Of a stretch of 64,000 nt of DNA, positions 47,513 through 57,700 are shown one piece after another (position 1 is the first letter of the stretch; the number at the start of each line of letters is the position of its first letter). The translations under genes and the position numbers were made by a program. The stretch comes from Necropsobacter massiliensis (lineage in GTDB: Bacteria > Pseudomonadota > Gammaproteobacteria > Enterobacterales > Pasteurellaceae). The notes under the pieces are model-generated. The model was not told the origin of the DNA. It worked only from the letters and a program-made list of their open reading frames with translations, and did no database searches. Location: contig NZ_LN776184.1 in the NCBI RefSeq assembly GCF_000827595.2, positions 1 to 64,000 of the forward strand, given 5' to 3'.

Positions 47513-47867
47513 TTTGCGCCTCCTTTTGTGCCGCTTTGGCAGCTTTTGCCGCCAGTTTTTCCGCTTGTTTCTGCGCCTGCTGTGCGTGTTGCTGCTGTTC
47601 CGCCCGCTTGCGGCGAATATCTTTCGGATCAGCCAACAACGGACGATAAATTTCAATGCGATCGCCGTCTTGTAGCGGATCGGTCAGCTTTGCCGGACGG
47701 CTGAAAATCCCGACCTTATTTTCACGCAAATCAATCTCGGTAAATTGCTGTAACACGCCCGATTGCAAAATAGCCGTCTGTACGGTGGTGCCCGCTTCCA
47801 GCTGAAAACGTTTTAAATAATAATGATCAGGAAAGGCATAGGCGATTTCAATGTTTATCTGTGGCAT
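47505..47867 (-). CDS. ratB: RnfH/RatB family ubiquitin-like protein
   Basis: Small beta-grasp protein of 120 residues: [71 protein letters not shown], then a lysine/alanine/glutamine-rich helical tail. It belongs to the RnfH family, paired with ratA by old naming as a toxin-antitoxin pair, though that role is disputed. The start 47867 has a GGAGC ribosome binding site. It is 10 bases downstream of ratA. Confidence 0.9.
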   Translation of the reverse strand: MPQINIEIAYAFPDHYYLKRFQLEAGTTVQTAILQSGVLQQFTEIDLRENKVGIFSRPAKLTDPLQDGDRIEIYRPLLADPKDIRRKRAEQQQHAQQAQKQAEKLAAKAAKAAQKEAQND

Positions 47868-47877
47868 CACAAGCTCC

Positions 47878-48309
47878 TTATCGATAGATCGCTTTCGCCC
47901 GCTGTTTGAACGCATCCACCATTTTGCCCGTCAAATGGGTGAAAATCCGCCCGAACGCCAGTGCGATAATCGGATTAGCAAACTCAAATTCTAAATGCAG
48001 CGAAATTTTACAGCATTGTTCGTCGAGCTCCTCAAAAGTCCATTGACCGTGCAGAAAATCAAACGGTCCTTCCGCCAAACGCATGCTAATGCAGCGCTCT
48101 GGCGTCATCCGATTGCGGGTGGTAAAACGCTGGCTGATCCCCGCTTTACTGATGGTCAGTTCCGCCGTCAACTCCTGCGGATTTGGCGTCACGGTACGGG
48201 CGGCAACACAACCCGGCAGAAATTCCGGATAACGTTCGTAATCATTGACTAAAGCATACATTTGCGCAGCGCTGTAAGGCACCAGCGCACTTTGATTCAC
48301 ACGTGGCAT
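47878..48309 (-). CDS. ratA: Coenzyme Q-binding START-domain protein RatA
   Basis: START/polyketide cyclase-like protein of 143 residues ([32 protein letters not shown] ... [13 protein letters not shown] ... [20 protein letters not shown]). Relatives bind ubiquinone (Coq10-type); E. coli RatA was also reported to hinder 70S ribosome formation. It is first in the ratA-ratB-roxA-xseA run and convergent/divergent borders place its promoter in the short 48310-48385 gap. Confidence 0.92.
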   Translation of the reverse strand: MPRVNQSALVPYSAAQMYALVNDYERYPEFLPGCVAARTVTPNPQELTAELTISKAGISQRFTTRNRMTPERCISMRLAEGPFDFLHGQWTFEELDEQCCKISLHLEFEFANPIIALAFGRIFTHLTGKMVDAFKQRAKAIYR

Positions 48310-48385
48310 GGCAATCGCTATTATGTAGTTAAAAAAACTTTGCTATTATAGCGAAAAAGTGCGGTCACAAAAATAAGGAAAATTC

Positions 48386-48802
48386 ATGAATTGGTTATGG
48401 TTTGCGTTCGGTTCGGCATTCTTTGCCGGTCTTACCGCAATTTTCGGTAAACTCGGTGTGGAAGGGATGAACAGTAATCTGGCAACCTTTATTCGCACCA
48501 TCGTTGTATTGTTCGTTGCCGGTGGCATTGTGACTATACGCAACGAATGGCAGCTGCCGCAGCATATCGCCGCCCGCCCGATGACATTTTTGCTGCTGTC
48601 CGGGGTCGCCACGGGGTTATCTTGGCTGTGTTATTACCGAGCGCTGCAACTGGCGCCCGCATCTTGGGTGGCGCCGATTGATAAGCTCAGTGTGGTGATC
48701 GCCATTATTCTGGGCGTCGTCCTGTTAGGCGAACCGCTTAGCGGCAAACTGATTATCGGCTCGATATTGATTTTATCAGGCGTACTGGTGCTGGCGTTAT
48801 AG
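48386..48802 (+). CDS. Single-domain EamA-type membrane protein
   Basis: Membrane protein of 138 residues with five hydrophobic helices: MNWLWFAFGSAFFAGLTAIFGKLGVEG ... LLLSGVATGLSWLCYYRALQLAPASWVAPIDKLSVVIAIILGVVLLGEPLSGK. It is one EamA (drug/metabolite transporter) unit; typical transporters have two fused units, so this one would work as a dimer. The substrate is unknown. The ribosome binding site is AAGGA. Confidence 0.85.
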   Translation: MNWLWFAFGSAFFAGLTAIFGKLGVEGMNSNLATFIRTIVVLFVAGGIVTIRNEWQLPQHIAARPMTFLLLSGVATGLSWLCYYRALQLAPASWVAPIDKLSVVIAIILGVVLLGEPLSGKLIIGSILILSGVLVLAL

Positions 48803-48980
48803 ACGTTAAGCAAGAAAAAATGGCTGACAAGCGCAGCCGACTGAAACTCGGTCAAATCCGACTGATTAATCGAAGCGCACAAGTGTCTGCTTAGGAAATA
48901 CATTTGTCGGAAAGGGGCTAGAGCCGCCCGCCTTTTTCCGCTACAATAGCCCACTATTTTCAGCTTATGGAAGCAGACTG

Positions 48981-49565
48981 ATGTCAGAAATCAAATTAAT
49001 TGTCGGACTGGGCAACCCGGGCGATAAATACGCGGATACCCGCCATAACGCTGGCGAATGGCTGATTGAGCGCTTGGCGCGACAATATAACTTCAGTTTA
49101 AAAGAAGACAACAAATTCTTCGGCAAAACCGCACGCGCCCTGATCGGCGGGCAAGAAGTGCGGTTTTTAGTGCCTTCGACCTTTATGAATCTCAGCGGCA
49201 AAGCGGTCGGTGCGTTGGCGACATTTTATCGAATTAAACCGGAAGAGATCCTGATTATTCACGACGAACTGGATTTACCGCCAGGCGTGGCGAAAATCAA
49301 ACTGGGCGGCGGACATGGCGGGCATAACGGCTTGCGCGACAGCATCGCCCAGCTCGGTAACAATAAAAATTTCTATCGGTTAAGAATCGGCATCGGTCAT
49401 CCGGGCGACAAAAATTTGGTTTCTGCTTATGTGCTGAGTAAACCTGCGCCGGCAGATCGCCTGCTTATCGACAAAGCGCTGGACGAAGCCACACTTTGCG
49501 TGGATATTTTAATGCGCGAAGGCATCACTAAAGCCACCAACCGATTAAACGGTTTTAAAGCATAA
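48981..49565 (+). CDS. pth: Peptidyl-tRNA hydrolase
   Basis: Recycles peptidyl-tRNA dropped from ribosomes. 194 residues. It has the catalytic His in [10 protein letters not shown] (about residue 21), [22 protein letters not shown] and [12 protein letters not shown] motifs. It is followed 29 bases on by ychF, a conserved pair. Confidence 0.97.
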   Translation: MSEIKLIVGLGNPGDKYADTRHNAGEWLIERLARQYNFSLKEDNKFFGKTARALIGGQEVRFLVPSTFMNLSGKAVGALATFYRIKPEEILIIHDELDLPPGVAKIKLGGGHGGHNGLRDSIAQLGNNKNFYRLRIGIGHPGDKNLVSAYVLSKPAPADRLLIDKALDEATLCVDILMREGITKATNRLNGFKA

Positions 49566-49594
49566 ATAAAAAATGACAATGAAAGGAAAATATT

Positions 49595-50686
49595 ATGGGA
49601 TTTAAATGCGGTATCGTAGGCTTACCAAATGTAGGCAAATCAACTCTTTTTAATGCGTTGACCAAAGCCGGTATTGAAGCGGCGAACTACCCGTTTTGCA
49701 CGATTGAACCGAATACCGGCGTTGTGCCGATGCCCGACCCGCGTTTAGACGCGCTGGCGGATATCGTAAAACCTGAGCGCGTTTTGCCGACCACGATGGA
49801 ATTTGTCGATATTGCGGGCTTAGTCGCTGGCGCCAGTAAAGGCGAGGGACTGGGCAATAAATTTTTAGCCAATATTCGCGAAACGGACGCTATCGGGCAT
49901 GTGGTACGTTGTTTTGAAAACGACGATATCGTACATGTCGCCGGCAAAATCGACCCGGTGGAAGATATTGAGACTATTAATACCGAACTGGCGCTGGCGG
50001 ATTTAGACAGTTGCGAACGCGCCATTCAACGCCTGCAAAAACGCGCTAAAGGCGGCGATAAAGAGGCGAAATTTGAGCTTACAATCATGGAAAAAATCCT
50101 ACCAGTATTGGAAAATGCCGGCATGATTCGTTCTGTCGGACTGGATAAAGAAGAATTACAGGCGATTAAAAGCTACAATTTTCTGACCTTAAAGCCCACC
50201 ATGTATATCGCCAATGTCAATGAAGACGGTTTTGAAAACAATCCATATCTGGATCGCGTGCGCGCAATTGCCGAGCGCGAAGGCGCCGTGGTGGTGCCGG
50301 TATGCGCGGCGATTGAAGCCGAAATCGCCGAGCTGGAAGACGACGAAAAAACCGAGTTCCTGCAAGATTTAGGCATTGAAGAGCCGGGCTTGAACCGTGT
50401 GATTCGCGCCGGTTACGCGCTGTTGAACCTACAAACCTACTTCACCGCGGGAGTAAAAGAGGTGCGTGCGTGGACAGTTTCCGTCGGCGCCACCGCGCCA
50501 AAAGCCGCGGCAGTTATCCACACCGACTTTGAAAAAGGTTTTATCCGCGCCGAAGTCATCGCTTATCAAGATTTTATTCAATATAAAGGCGAAAACGGCG
50601 CCAAAGAAGCGGGCAAATGGCGGTTGGAAGGAAAGGATTATATCGTCCAAGACGGCGATGTTATGCACTTCCGGTTTAATGTTTAA
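49595..50686 (+). CDS. ychF: Redox-regulated ATPase YchF
   Basis: Obg-family P-loop protein of 363 residues that prefers ATP and takes part in translation and oxidative stress. G1 is [14 protein letters not shown], with [20 protein letters not shown] (G3), NVNE region (G4-like) and the C-terminal TGS domain ([38 protein letters not shown]). The ribosome binding site is AAAGGAA. Confidence 0.97.
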   Translation: MGFKCGIVGLPNVGKSTLFNALTKAGIEAANYPFCTIEPNTGVVPMPDPRLDALADIVKPERVLPTTMEFVDIAGLVAGASKGEGLGNKFLANIRETDAIGHVVRCFENDDIVHVAGKIDPVEDIETINTELALADLDSCERAIQRLQKRAKGGDKEAKFELTIMEKILPVLENAGMIRSVGLDKEELQAIKSYNFLTLKPTMYIANVNEDGFENNPYLDRVRAIAEREGAVVVPVCAAIEAEIAELEDDEKTEFLQDLGIEEPGLNRVIRAGYALLNLQTYFTAGVKEVRAWTVSVGATAPKAAAVIHTDFEKGFIRAEVIAYQDFIQYKGENGAKEAGKWRLEGKDYIVQDGDVMHFRFNV

Positions 50687-50723
50687 ATCGTTGCCTTGCT
50701 TTTGGGTTTGTGCAGAAAATCGC

Positions 50724-50772
50724 CAAAAATACACCGCACTTTGCCGTTCAAGGCTGCGTGCGGTATTTTTTA
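50724..50772 (+). terminator. Uptake-word terminator after ychF
   Basis: AAAAATACACCGCAC and GTGCGGTATTTTTT pair imperfectly and end in a T run. The rest of the gap to 50919 has no gene. Confidence 0.55.
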
Positions 50773-50919
50773 CCGTCAATAACGTTTGCTAATAATTAAG
50801 GTCTTTATCTACACTGTTTGAACAGGTCACTCTTTTGTATCCGAACAATAAAGCAAGCCTGTTGCAACTCAAGCAAGGTCGCGATATATCATATTTAATA
50901 CAGGCAGGAAAATACAGCA

Positions 50920-51810
50920 ATGACAATCACTCTCCTCGACGGCGGTATGAGCCGTGAATTAATGCGCTTGAATGCGCCGTTCCGCCAGCCGGAATGGTCG
51001 GCGCTGTCGCTATATGAGCAACCGAGCGCCGTGCAGCAGGTGCATGAAAACTTTATTGCCGCCGGCGCACAAATCATCACCACTAACAGTTATGCCGTGG
51101 TGCCTTTTCATATCGGTGAGCAACGTTTTCATGCCGACGGCAAAATGCTGGCGCAACTCGCCGGACGGCTAGCCCAAAGTGCGGTGAAAAATTCAGGCAT
51201 TTTGACCACACAAATCGCCGGTTCATTGCCGCCGTTATTCGGTTCTTATCGCCCGGATTTGTTCTGCCCTGAGCGGGTGGAAGAAATCGCCCGACCAATT
51301 ATCGACGGTTTGGCGCCCTATGTGGATCTGTGGCTGTGCGAAACCCAAAGCCGCATTATCGAACCGCAAACCGTTAAACCGCTGCTGCCGGATAATCGCC
51401 CGTTTTGGGTTTCGTTTACGTTGAAAGACGACGAACCGACGCCAACACCGCAACTGCGTTCGGGCGAAACAGTGCAAAGTGCGGTGGAAAAAATGGCAGA
51501 ATTAGGTGTTGACGCCATTTTGTTCAATTGCTGCCAACCGGAAGTGATTGAACCCGCCTTGCACGTTACCCGACAAACTTTACATGACTTGCAAGCAGAA
51601 CAGATTCGCCTCGGCGCCTATGCCAATGCCTTTGCCTCACAACAGGAAAATACCGCCAATGATGGCTTAGACGAAGTACGCAAAGACCTCGATCCGCAGG
51701 CGTATTTAAATTGGGCGAGACAATGGGTCAATGCGGGCGCAAGCATCATCGGCGGTTGCTGCGGCATCGGGCTTGAGCATATCAAAGCATTATCTCAGAA
51801 TCTTAAATAA
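50920..51810 (+). CDS. mmuM: Homocysteine S-methyltransferase
   Basis: Transfers a methyl group to homocysteine, typically from S-methylmethionine, making methionine. 296 residues with the zinc-binding Cys motifs FNCCQPE (about 204-210) and GGCCGIG near the C-terminus, and the N-terminal LLDGGMSREL. The ribosome binding site is AGGA. An amino-acid permease gene follows by 142 bases as in mmuP-mmuM, but that permease looks of a different type and is frameshifted. Confidence 0.92.
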   Translation: MTITLLDGGMSRELMRLNAPFRQPEWSALSLYEQPSAVQQVHENFIAAGAQIITTNSYAVVPFHIGEQRFHADGKMLAQLAGRLAQSAVKNSGILTTQIAGSLPPLFGSYRPDLFCPERVEEIARPIIDGLAPYVDLWLCETQSRIIEPQTVKPLLPDNRPFWVSFTLKDDEPTPTPQLRSGETVQSAVEKMAELGVDAILFNCCQPEVIEPALHVTRQTLHDLQAEQIRLGAYANAFASQQENTANDGLDEVRKDLDPQAYLNWARQWVNAGASIIGGCCGIGLEHIKALSQNLK

Positions 51811-51952
51811 TGCAACCGACACAATAGATTTACCCGAACAAATCGCTATCCGTGATTTATTCGGCGCATTTCTCTTTGCCCGACTTTTATGCCAATAGAA
51901 GAAAGGCGATCGCCGTTTGCGCAATTTTTATGCTTATAACAGGAAAGCGACT

Positions 51953-53361
51953 ATGTCTAATAAAAAATCGGTTTAATCTCCCTTACCGCGCTGGTGCTCA
52001 GTTCCATGATCGGTTCCGGCATTTTCAGTCTGCCACAAAATATGGCTGCCGTCGCCGGCGCCGAAGCCTTACTGATCGGTTGGTTGATTACCGGCATCGG
52101 TATTATCTTCCTCGGTTTATCCTTCTTTTATATTTCCCGCTTAAAACCCGAACTGGACGGTGGCATCTATACCTATGCGCGTGAAGGATTCGGCGATCTG
52201 ATGGGCTTTATCTCCGCTTGGGGGTATTGGCTGTGCGCCACTATCGGCATTGTCGGCTATCTGGTTGTGGCATTCGAGGGAATCGGTATCTTTACCGACA
52301 GCGAAAGTGCCGTTTTATTCGGACAAGGCAACACCTTCGCCGCTTTTATCGGTTCTTCGCTCATCCTATGGCTGGTGCATATTCTGATCGCGCGCGGCAT
52401 CAAAGAAGCCGCCGCCGTGAATTTGCTCGCCACGATGGTCAAGGTTTTTCCGCTAATCTTATTTATTGTATTGGCGTTATATTATTTTTCACCGCAGACG
52501 TTCATGCAGGATATGCAAGGCGCCAGCTTGAATGTTTCGGTTACCGATCAGGTTAAACACACCATGCTGATCACGCTGTGGGTGTTCACCGGCGTGGAAG
52601 GCGCGGCGGTGTTGTCTTCCCATGCCAAAAAAAGAAGCGATGTAGGACTTGCCACGGTGCTGGGGATCAGCATCGCCTTAGTGCTTTATGTGGCAATTAC
52701 CTTGCTGTCTCTCGGTATCTTACCGCGCAAGATTATTGCCAGCATGTCCAATCCGTCCATGGCGGGACTGTTAAATGCGATGATCGGTGCAAGCGGTAAA
52801 ATCATCATTACCGTTTGTCTGATTGTCTCCGTACTGGCTTCTTACATCAGCTGGACGATGTATTGCGCCGAAGTGCCTTACCGCGGCGCAAAACACGGCG
52901 CTTTCCCGCAGATTTTAAATAAGCTCAACCGCAACGATGTGCCGATTAACGCCTTATGGTTCACCGGTTTGGTGGTGCAACTTTGTTTGCTGCTGGTATT
53001 GATGACCGGCAAAAGCTACGAAACCTTGTTGCTCATTTCCACCTCAATGATTCTGGTGCCGTATTTATTGATCGGCGCTTACCTGCTGAAACTGTCAATA
53101 CGACAAAAGGCGGCTTGGTACATCAAACTGACCGGTTTTATGGCAACGCTATACGGATTGTGGATTTTATACGCGGCGGGATTGCAATATTTACTGTTGT
53201 CCGCGGTGCTGTATATGCCGGGCATTCTGCTGTTTTTGTATTCCAACTGTCGCTTCCATCATAAATTAAAATTAACCGGCATTGAAAAAGGTATTCTTAG
53301 CTTTATTTTGGCGGTATTTTGCTACGCCTTGTACCGCTTGCCGACATTACTGGCGGCCTAA
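51953..53361 (+). pseudogene. APC-family amino-acid/polyamine antiporter, frameshifted near the start
   Basis: Carrier with 12 likely helices. The body (SLTALVLSSMIGSGIFSLPQNMA onward) resembles ArcD-type basic amino-acid antiporters of the APC family, including GGIYTYAREGFGDLMGF and WVFTGVEGAAVLSSHAK. ATG 51953 has an AGGAAAG ribosome binding site and reads MSNKKSV then stop. With one more A in the A6 run (51962-51967) the frame becomes MSNKKIGLIS and joins the body. The intact length would be about 470 residues. A GTG at 51994 could give a 455-residue product lacking only about 15 residues, perhaps still functional. Mutation and sequencing error cannot be told apart here. Confidence 0.75.
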
Positions 53362-53378
53362 TTGTCGGATAAACTAAC

Positions 53379-53422
53379 CGAAAGTGCGGTTAAAAAAACA
53401 AAAATTTTTAACCGCACTTTCG
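53379..53422. terminator. Uptake-word terminator after the antiporter gene
   Basis: CGAAAGTGCGGTTAAAA and TTTTAACCGCACTTTCG form a 17-bp stem. Confidence 0.8.
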
Positions 53423-53498
53423 CTTATCTGAGCAACCGTTTGCTTAAGCCTGAAATTACAGTATAATTCGCCATCTTTTTATCATCTCAAGGGAAATT

Positions 53499-54809
53499 AT
53501 GAACACGAATCTGCTTTATTCCGTCGAAGACAAACCGCCGTTCGGTTTAACGCTGTTATTAGCCGCTCAGCATTTATTAGCCGCCCTAGGCGGTATTATC
53601 GCGGTGCCGTTGGTAATCGGCAATGTTTTGCAGTTGCCGACTGAAGATACGATCACGTTGGTCAATGCCGCACTGCTGATTTCCGGCGTGGTCACAATTA
53701 TTCAATGCCGCGGACTCGGACCTATCGGCATCCGCTTGCCCAGTGTTATGGGCACCAGCTTCACCTTTGTCGCTGCCGCGCTGGCTATCGGGTTCAGCGA
53801 ATCCGGTGTGGCCGGCATTCTCGGCGCCTCGCTAGTCGGTTCGTTGGTGATGATTATCGGCAGTTTTTTTATGCCTTATATTCGCAAACTGTTTCCACCG
53901 GTGGTAACCGGCACCGTTGTAATGATGATCGGGCTGAGCCTGATTCCGGTTGCGGTGGACTGGTTTGCCGGCGGTCAGCGCGGCGATGCCAATTACGCCA
54001 CGCCGGAAAATCTGATGATGGCAAGTTTCGTGCTAGTTATCGTGGTCATTCTGGTGCAATGGGGCAAGGGAATTTTTTCGGCCGCCGCCATCGTTATCGG
54101 AATGCTGACCGGCTATATTGTCGCGTTGGCGCTCGGCTGGGTTAGCTTTGACGGAGTAAAACAGGCACAAGTTTTCGCCCTGCCGCAACCGCTGCACTTC
54201 GGTCTGGAATTTCCTATCGCCGGCATTATCGGTATGTCTATCGCCTATCTGGTGACGATTGTCGAATCCAGCGGTAATTTCTTAGCCTTGGGCAACGCCA
54301 CCAAAACCGAAATCACCGGCAAACATTTGCGCGGCGGTGTATTGTGTGACGGGTTAGGTTCCGCACTGGCGGCGATTATGTCCACCACGCCGTTTTCCTC
54401 TTTCTCGCAGAATATCGGCGTCATTTCCTTAACCGGCGTTGCCAGCCGTTATGTGGTGGCATTTACCGGTGGATTGCTTACTCTTGCCGGTCTGTTTCCA
54501 GTATTCGGTGCCCTCATTGTGTCCATTCCGCTGCCGGTGTTAGGCGGTGCTGGCTTGATGATGTTCGCCATGATTATCGCGGCGGGTATTCAAATGCTGG
54601 ATAGCATTGAACGCAGCAAACGCAACGGGTTGATTATCGCCATTTCCATCGGCTGCGGGCTGGCGGTGACCACTCGTCCGGAATTGTTGGATAAACTACC
54701 GCACTTTTTCAAAGAAGTACTGGGTTCAGGAATTACTGTCGGATCATTACTGGCGTTGATTTTAAATCTGATTTTGCCGCAAGATAAACCGACTAAAAAT
54801 GCGCAATAA
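53499..54809 (+). CDS. NCS2-family xanthine/uracil permease, xanthine-type
   Basis: Proton-coupled nucleobase transporter of 436 residues with about 12-14 helices. Family motifs are [23 protein letters not shown], the substrate-site ESSGNFLALG and the NCS2 signature SQNIGVISLTGVASRYV, which is the form seen in XanQ/UacT (xanthine, urate) rather than UraA. LPVLGGAGLMMFAMIIAAGIQML follows. The ribosome binding site is AAGGGA. It is a single gene; purine salvage would complement the purine genes in this window. Confidence 0.87.
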   Translation: MNTNLLYSVEDKPPFGLTLLLAAQHLLAALGGIIAVPLVIGNVLQLPTEDTITLVNAALLISGVVTIIQCRGLGPIGIRLPSVMGTSFTFVAAALAIGFSESGVAGILGASLVGSLVMIIGSFFMPYIRKLFPPVVTGTVVMMIGLSLIPVAVDWFAGGQRGDANYATPENLMMASFVLVIVVILVQWGKGIFSAAAIVIGMLTGYIVALALGWVSFDGVKQAQVFALPQPLHFGLEFPIAGIIGMSIAYLVTIVESSGNFLALGNATKTEITGKHLRGGVLCDGLGSALAAIMSTTPFSSFSQNIGVISLTGVASRYVVAFTGGLLTLAGLFPVFGALIVSIPLPVLGGAGLMMFAMIIAAGIQMLDSIERSKRNGLIIAISIGCGLAVTTRPELLDKLPHFFKEVLGSGITVGSLLALILNLILPQDKPTKNAQ

Positions 54810-54873
54810 ATCCCAAGGGCAATCGCTGAATACGCACTGCTCTGAGTACGATACGCAAGTGTACAGCGTGTTT

Positions 54874-54902
54874 TTGGCAATAGCGTATATTTTTGCTATA
54901 CT
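54874..54902 (+). promoter_or_regulatory. Strong sigma-70 promoter of yjdM
   Basis: TTGGCA, 17 bases, TATACT; the expected start is about 25 bases before the yjdM ribosome binding site. Confidence 0.65.
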
Positions 54903-54935
54903 GCGCCGTCGATTTTATCAGCGAGGAAAAAACCA

Positions 54936-55268
54936 ATGGAACAAATGCCAACTTGCCCGCAATGTCAAGGTGAATATGTTTATCACGACGGGCTGAATTT
55001 TGTTTGCCCAAACTGCGCTTACGAATGGTCGGGTGAAGAATCCGCTGCCGAACCAGAAACAAGCGTTAAAGACAGCAACGGCAATATCCTGCGCGACGGC
55101 GATGCGGTGATTCTGCTCAAGGATTTAAAAGTGAAAGGCTCTTCTCTTGTGCTGAAAAAGGGGACGAAAGCCAAAAATATCCGATTGGTGGAAGGCGATC
55201 ATGACGTAGATTGCAAAATCGACGGGCAAAGTTTTTCATTAAAATCCGAGTTTCTGAAAAAAGCCTGA
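54936..55268 (+). CDS. yjdM: YjdM/PhnA-family zinc-ribbon protein
   Basis: Protein of 110 residues with an N-terminal four-Cys zinc ribbon (C-x2-C in PTCPQCQ, C-x2-C in [10 protein letters not shown]) and the PhnA domain ([27 protein letters not shown] and the final [17 protein letters not shown]). Despite the old name it is not a phosphonate enzyme; its role is unknown. It is a single gene with its own promoter and terminator. Confidence 0.92.
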   Translation: MEQMPTCPQCQGEYVYHDGLNFVCPNCAYEWSGEESAAEPETSVKDSNGNILRDGDAVILLKDLKVKGSSLVLKKGTKAKNIRLVEGDHDVDCKIDGQSFSLKSEFLKKA

Positions 55269-55276
55269 ATACAGCA

Positions 55277-55302
55277 CGATGCCGACACTGATGTCGGCAT
55301 CG
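55277..55302. terminator. Terminator between yjdM and nikO
   Basis: Perfect 11-bp stem CGATGCCGACA / TGTCGGCATCG with a 4-base loop, in a convergent junction. Confidence 0.8.
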
Positions 55303-55308
55303 TCATAG

Positions 55309-55950
55309 TTAATCCTCGCTATTCTTCGCTAAAGATAAACAGGCATCCGCCAGCGCTTCGCTAAATTGCGCATCATGCGAGGCAATCAGCATCGGGAGTC
55401 GTAACTCGCGCAAAAGTGCGGTTAGTTTTGCGATATTTTTGGCATCCAGTCCGTTGGTGGGTTCATCCAGCAACAAAACCCGAGGTCGCATTGCCAGCAC
55501 GCCCGCCAGCGCAGTAAAATTTTGCTCGCCGCCGGACAGTGTATTGACCGAGCGATCTTTTAATCCCATCATATTCAGCCGTTCCAACTGCTGCAAGGCA
55601 AGTCGGTATGCCTGTGCGTTATCCAGCCCCTGATTCAGCGGTCCGAACGCCACATCATCAAGTACCGTCGGACCGAACAGCTGATCACCGGCATGTTGAA
55701 AACAGAGACCGACTTTGCCGCGCAACGGTACAAAATCCTTTTCCTGCCGGCAGGCACGCCCAAACCAGCGGATCTCCCCTTGCTGCCGCGGCGTAAAGCC
55801 GAGCAAACTATGCAGTAAGGTCGATTTACCGCTACCGATATCGCCCTGTAAAAACAGGCGCTGATGCGGTGGCAGCACAAAAGAAAGATTATCGATAATC
55901 ACGCGTCGGTCGCGCACCAGCCGCAATTGGCTGACTTCAAGGACATTCAT
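55309..55950 (-). CDS. nikO: Nickel ECF transporter ATPase NikO
   Basis: ABC ATPase of 213 residues that powers nickel uptake. Walker A is GDIGSGKST (about 36-44), the signature is LSGGEQ (about 140) and Walker B VLLLDEPTN (about 160). It is shorter than many CbiO proteins but complete. It overlaps nikQ by 14 bases and is the last gene of nikKLMQO. Confidence 0.92.
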   Translation of the reverse strand: MNVLEVSQLRLVRDRRVIIDNLSFVLPPHQRLFLQGDIGSGKSTLLHSLLGFTPRQQGEIRWFGRACRQEKDFVPLRGKVGLCFQHAGDQLFGPTVLDDVAFGPLNQGLDNAQAYRLALQQLERLNMMGLKDRSVNTLSGGEQNFTALAGVLAMRPRVLLLDEPTNGLDAKNIAKLTALLRELRLPMLIASHDAQFSEALADACLSLAKNSED

Positions 55951-56593
55951 GAGGATTTGCCTTTCGTTTTTTTACATCATGCAGCCGAAAACCGCGTGCT
56001 TTCAGTGCCATTTCCGTTTTTTCCGCCTTAATCAGCGCATGAATTAATAATAAGGCGACTCGTTGCGCCGCCACAAAAAGCGTTCTGCGGTTAAATCCAG
56101 TTCGGTAGCCGCGCGCGCGCATCGCTCTATCCATATTGTAATGCACTTCGCCCAATACCGCGATATAACGCACAGTCAACACAAACAGATGGCGCAGTTT
56201 CGCTGGCAACGGCAAACGACACAGCGCCTGTAACAATAAACTTTCGTTCATATCAATTAACAGCAGCCGTGTCGAACCCAGAATCAGATTAAGGCGCAAA
56301 CTGATCAACAACGCCAGCTGGATGCCCGTCGGATTTGCGACGATACCTTGCTCATTGAGTTTCCAGCTTAACGTCAACCATACCAACAGGGTAAACAGGT
56401 TCAGTTTCAGCCAGTACCCGATATAGTGCGTAAGCGATTTACCGCTTGTCGCCAGCGCAATCGACAGTAGCGCGAACACCGCCAAATTTAAGCCGACCAG
56501 CAACGGAATATGCTGCAACGCGCTGACCGCCAATCCCCATAAAAACACATAAATCAACCGTAAGTGCGGTTGAAAAACGGTGGAAATCTTCAT
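55937..56593 (-). CDS. nikQ: Nickel ECF transporter T component NikQ
   Basis: Energy-coupling transmembrane protein of 218 residues that links the ATPase to the substrate binder. Four to five helices are visible in the N-terminal half. The CbiQ-type coupling motifs follow: MRARGYRTGF (about 165) and ALKARGFR (about 203), the two Ala-Arg-Gly helices that meet the ATPase. It overlaps nikM by 4 bases and nikO by 14. Confidence 0.9.
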   Translation of the reverse strand: MKISTVFQPHLRLIYVFLWGLAVSALQHIPLLVGLNLAVFALLSIALATSGKSLTHYIGYWLKLNLFTLLVWLTLSWKLNEQGIVANPTGIQLALLISLRLNLILGSTRLLLIDMNESLLLQALCRLPLPAKLRHLFVLTVRYIAVLGEVHYNMDRAMRARGYRTGFNRRTLFVAAQRVALLLIHALIKAEKTEMALKARGFRLHDVKKRKANPHECP

Positions 56594-57201
56594 TTCACCG
56601 CACTTAGTACCGTCGGATACATTTTATGCAGCAACAGAATCACCCCGACGCTGACGATACTGTCGATAACAAAAACCGGAATGTGCGAGATGAGCAACAG
56701 CACAATTAAATCGGCATAATCTCTGCCGCCGTCCAGTGCCAGCACCGATGATGCCAGCAATGCCGCACCGCCAACGCCAATCACCCCAGCACCGATACCG
56801 GCGGCGATTTGAGTGCGGCGGGAATGGTGGCGTTCCAGCCGATGAGCAAACAACATATGCACACACAGCGCCGGAAGCGCCATTACGCATAAATTCACAC
56901 CCAATACGGCAAACCCGCCGAAGGAAAACAGCAGCACCTGCAATACCAAGGCGATGAAAAAAGCCGGAAATACCGCCCAACCGAGAAACAGCCCCGCCAT
57001 GCCGTTTAAAATCAGATGTACGCTGCCGATTCCCACCGGCACATGAATGGTACCGGCGACAAAAAAAGCGGCGGCAAACAGCGCAGTGAGCGGCAAGCGC
57101 TGCGGTTCAATTCGACGTAAACCGAGCATAACGCCGCCGATGGCAATCAGCGCACCACCGAGCAGCACCGGCGTATGTAACACGCCCTCCGATAAATGCA
57201 T
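56590..57201 (-). CDS. nikM: Nickel ECF transporter S component NikM
   Basis: Substrate-specific membrane protein of 203 residues (CbiM/NikM family). It begins MHLSEGVLHTPVLLGG; the N-terminal Met-His is where the metal is held in this family. PVGIGSVHLILNGMAGLFLGWAVFP and DSIVSVGVILLLHKMYP are typical. Its neighbours identify nickel rather than cobalt as the likely metal, but both are possible biochemically. Confidence 0.92.
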   Translation of the reverse strand: MHLSEGVLHTPVLLGGALIAIGGVMLGLRRIEPQRLPLTALFAAAFFVAGTIHVPVGIGSVHLILNGMAGLFLGWAVFPAFFIALVLQVLLFSFGGFAVLGVNLCVMALPALCVHMLFAHRLERHHSRRTQIAAGIGAGVIGVGGAALLASSVLALDGGRDYADLIVLLLISHIPVFVIDSIVSVGVILLLHKMYPTVLSAVK

Positions 57202-57202
57202 A

Positions 57203-57700
57203 TTAACTGTCCTTATTCGATGCTGTACGGTTTAGACCGCCGGCCCGATATAACGCCCAGATACCGGCAATGCCCAAAATATAACCGATCCCGCCGAGAA
57301 TATCGTGCAGGTAAATTTTATCTTTCAGTTTAGCAATATCTTCACGCACCAACATTAAGGCATTATCGCCGTGATTTGCCGGTTGCGGCGATATTCTGTC
57401 GGCAACCACCGCAGCTTTATGCCCTTCTTCGCCCTCCACCACGACTTTAAGCGAGCCTTCGGTATTCAGTGCATAAGAAAAGCGCCCTTCGCCGTCGGTT
57501 TTCCCCTCAAGCAACGGTGCGGTCTGTCCAAGCTGAAAAATTTCCAGATAAGTGTCCGCCGCTGGCGTCATATCCGAATAATAGGCTTTGCCGGAAACCG
57601 TCTGTCCATCATATTGGGCGAACAGATACAGGCTGTGAGCGAATACGGATTGCGTGCAGAGCAGCGCGCAAAGTGCGGTTAAAAATACCAATGTTTTCAT
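57203..57700 (-). CDS. nikL: Nickel transporter accessory protein NikL
   Basis: Membrane-anchored periplasmic protein of 165 residues. The signal peptide MKTLVFLTALCALLCTQSVFAHS is followed by a His at the expected mature end (HSLYLFAQYDG), a beta-rich domain (VSGKAYYSDMTPAADTYLEIF) and one C-terminal membrane helix (ILGGIGYILGIAGIWALYRAGGL). NikL replaces NikN/CbiN in this transporter subtype. It is one base from nikM and abuts nikK. Confidence 0.85.
   Translation of the reverse strand: MKTLVFLTALCALLCTQSVFAHSLYLFAQYDGQTVSGKAYYSDMTPAADTYLEIFQLGQTAPLLEGKTDGEGRFSYALNTEGSLKVVVEGEEGHKAAVVADRISPQPANHGDNALMLVREDIAKLKDKIYLHDILGGIGYILGIAGIWALYRAGGLNRTASNKDS

Noticed and set aside
47505-48309. ratA/ratB as a second toxin-antitoxin system
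   Set aside because: These are conserved core proteins (START-domain and ubiquitin-like); the toxin-antitoxin reading is not supported by anything in the sequence.
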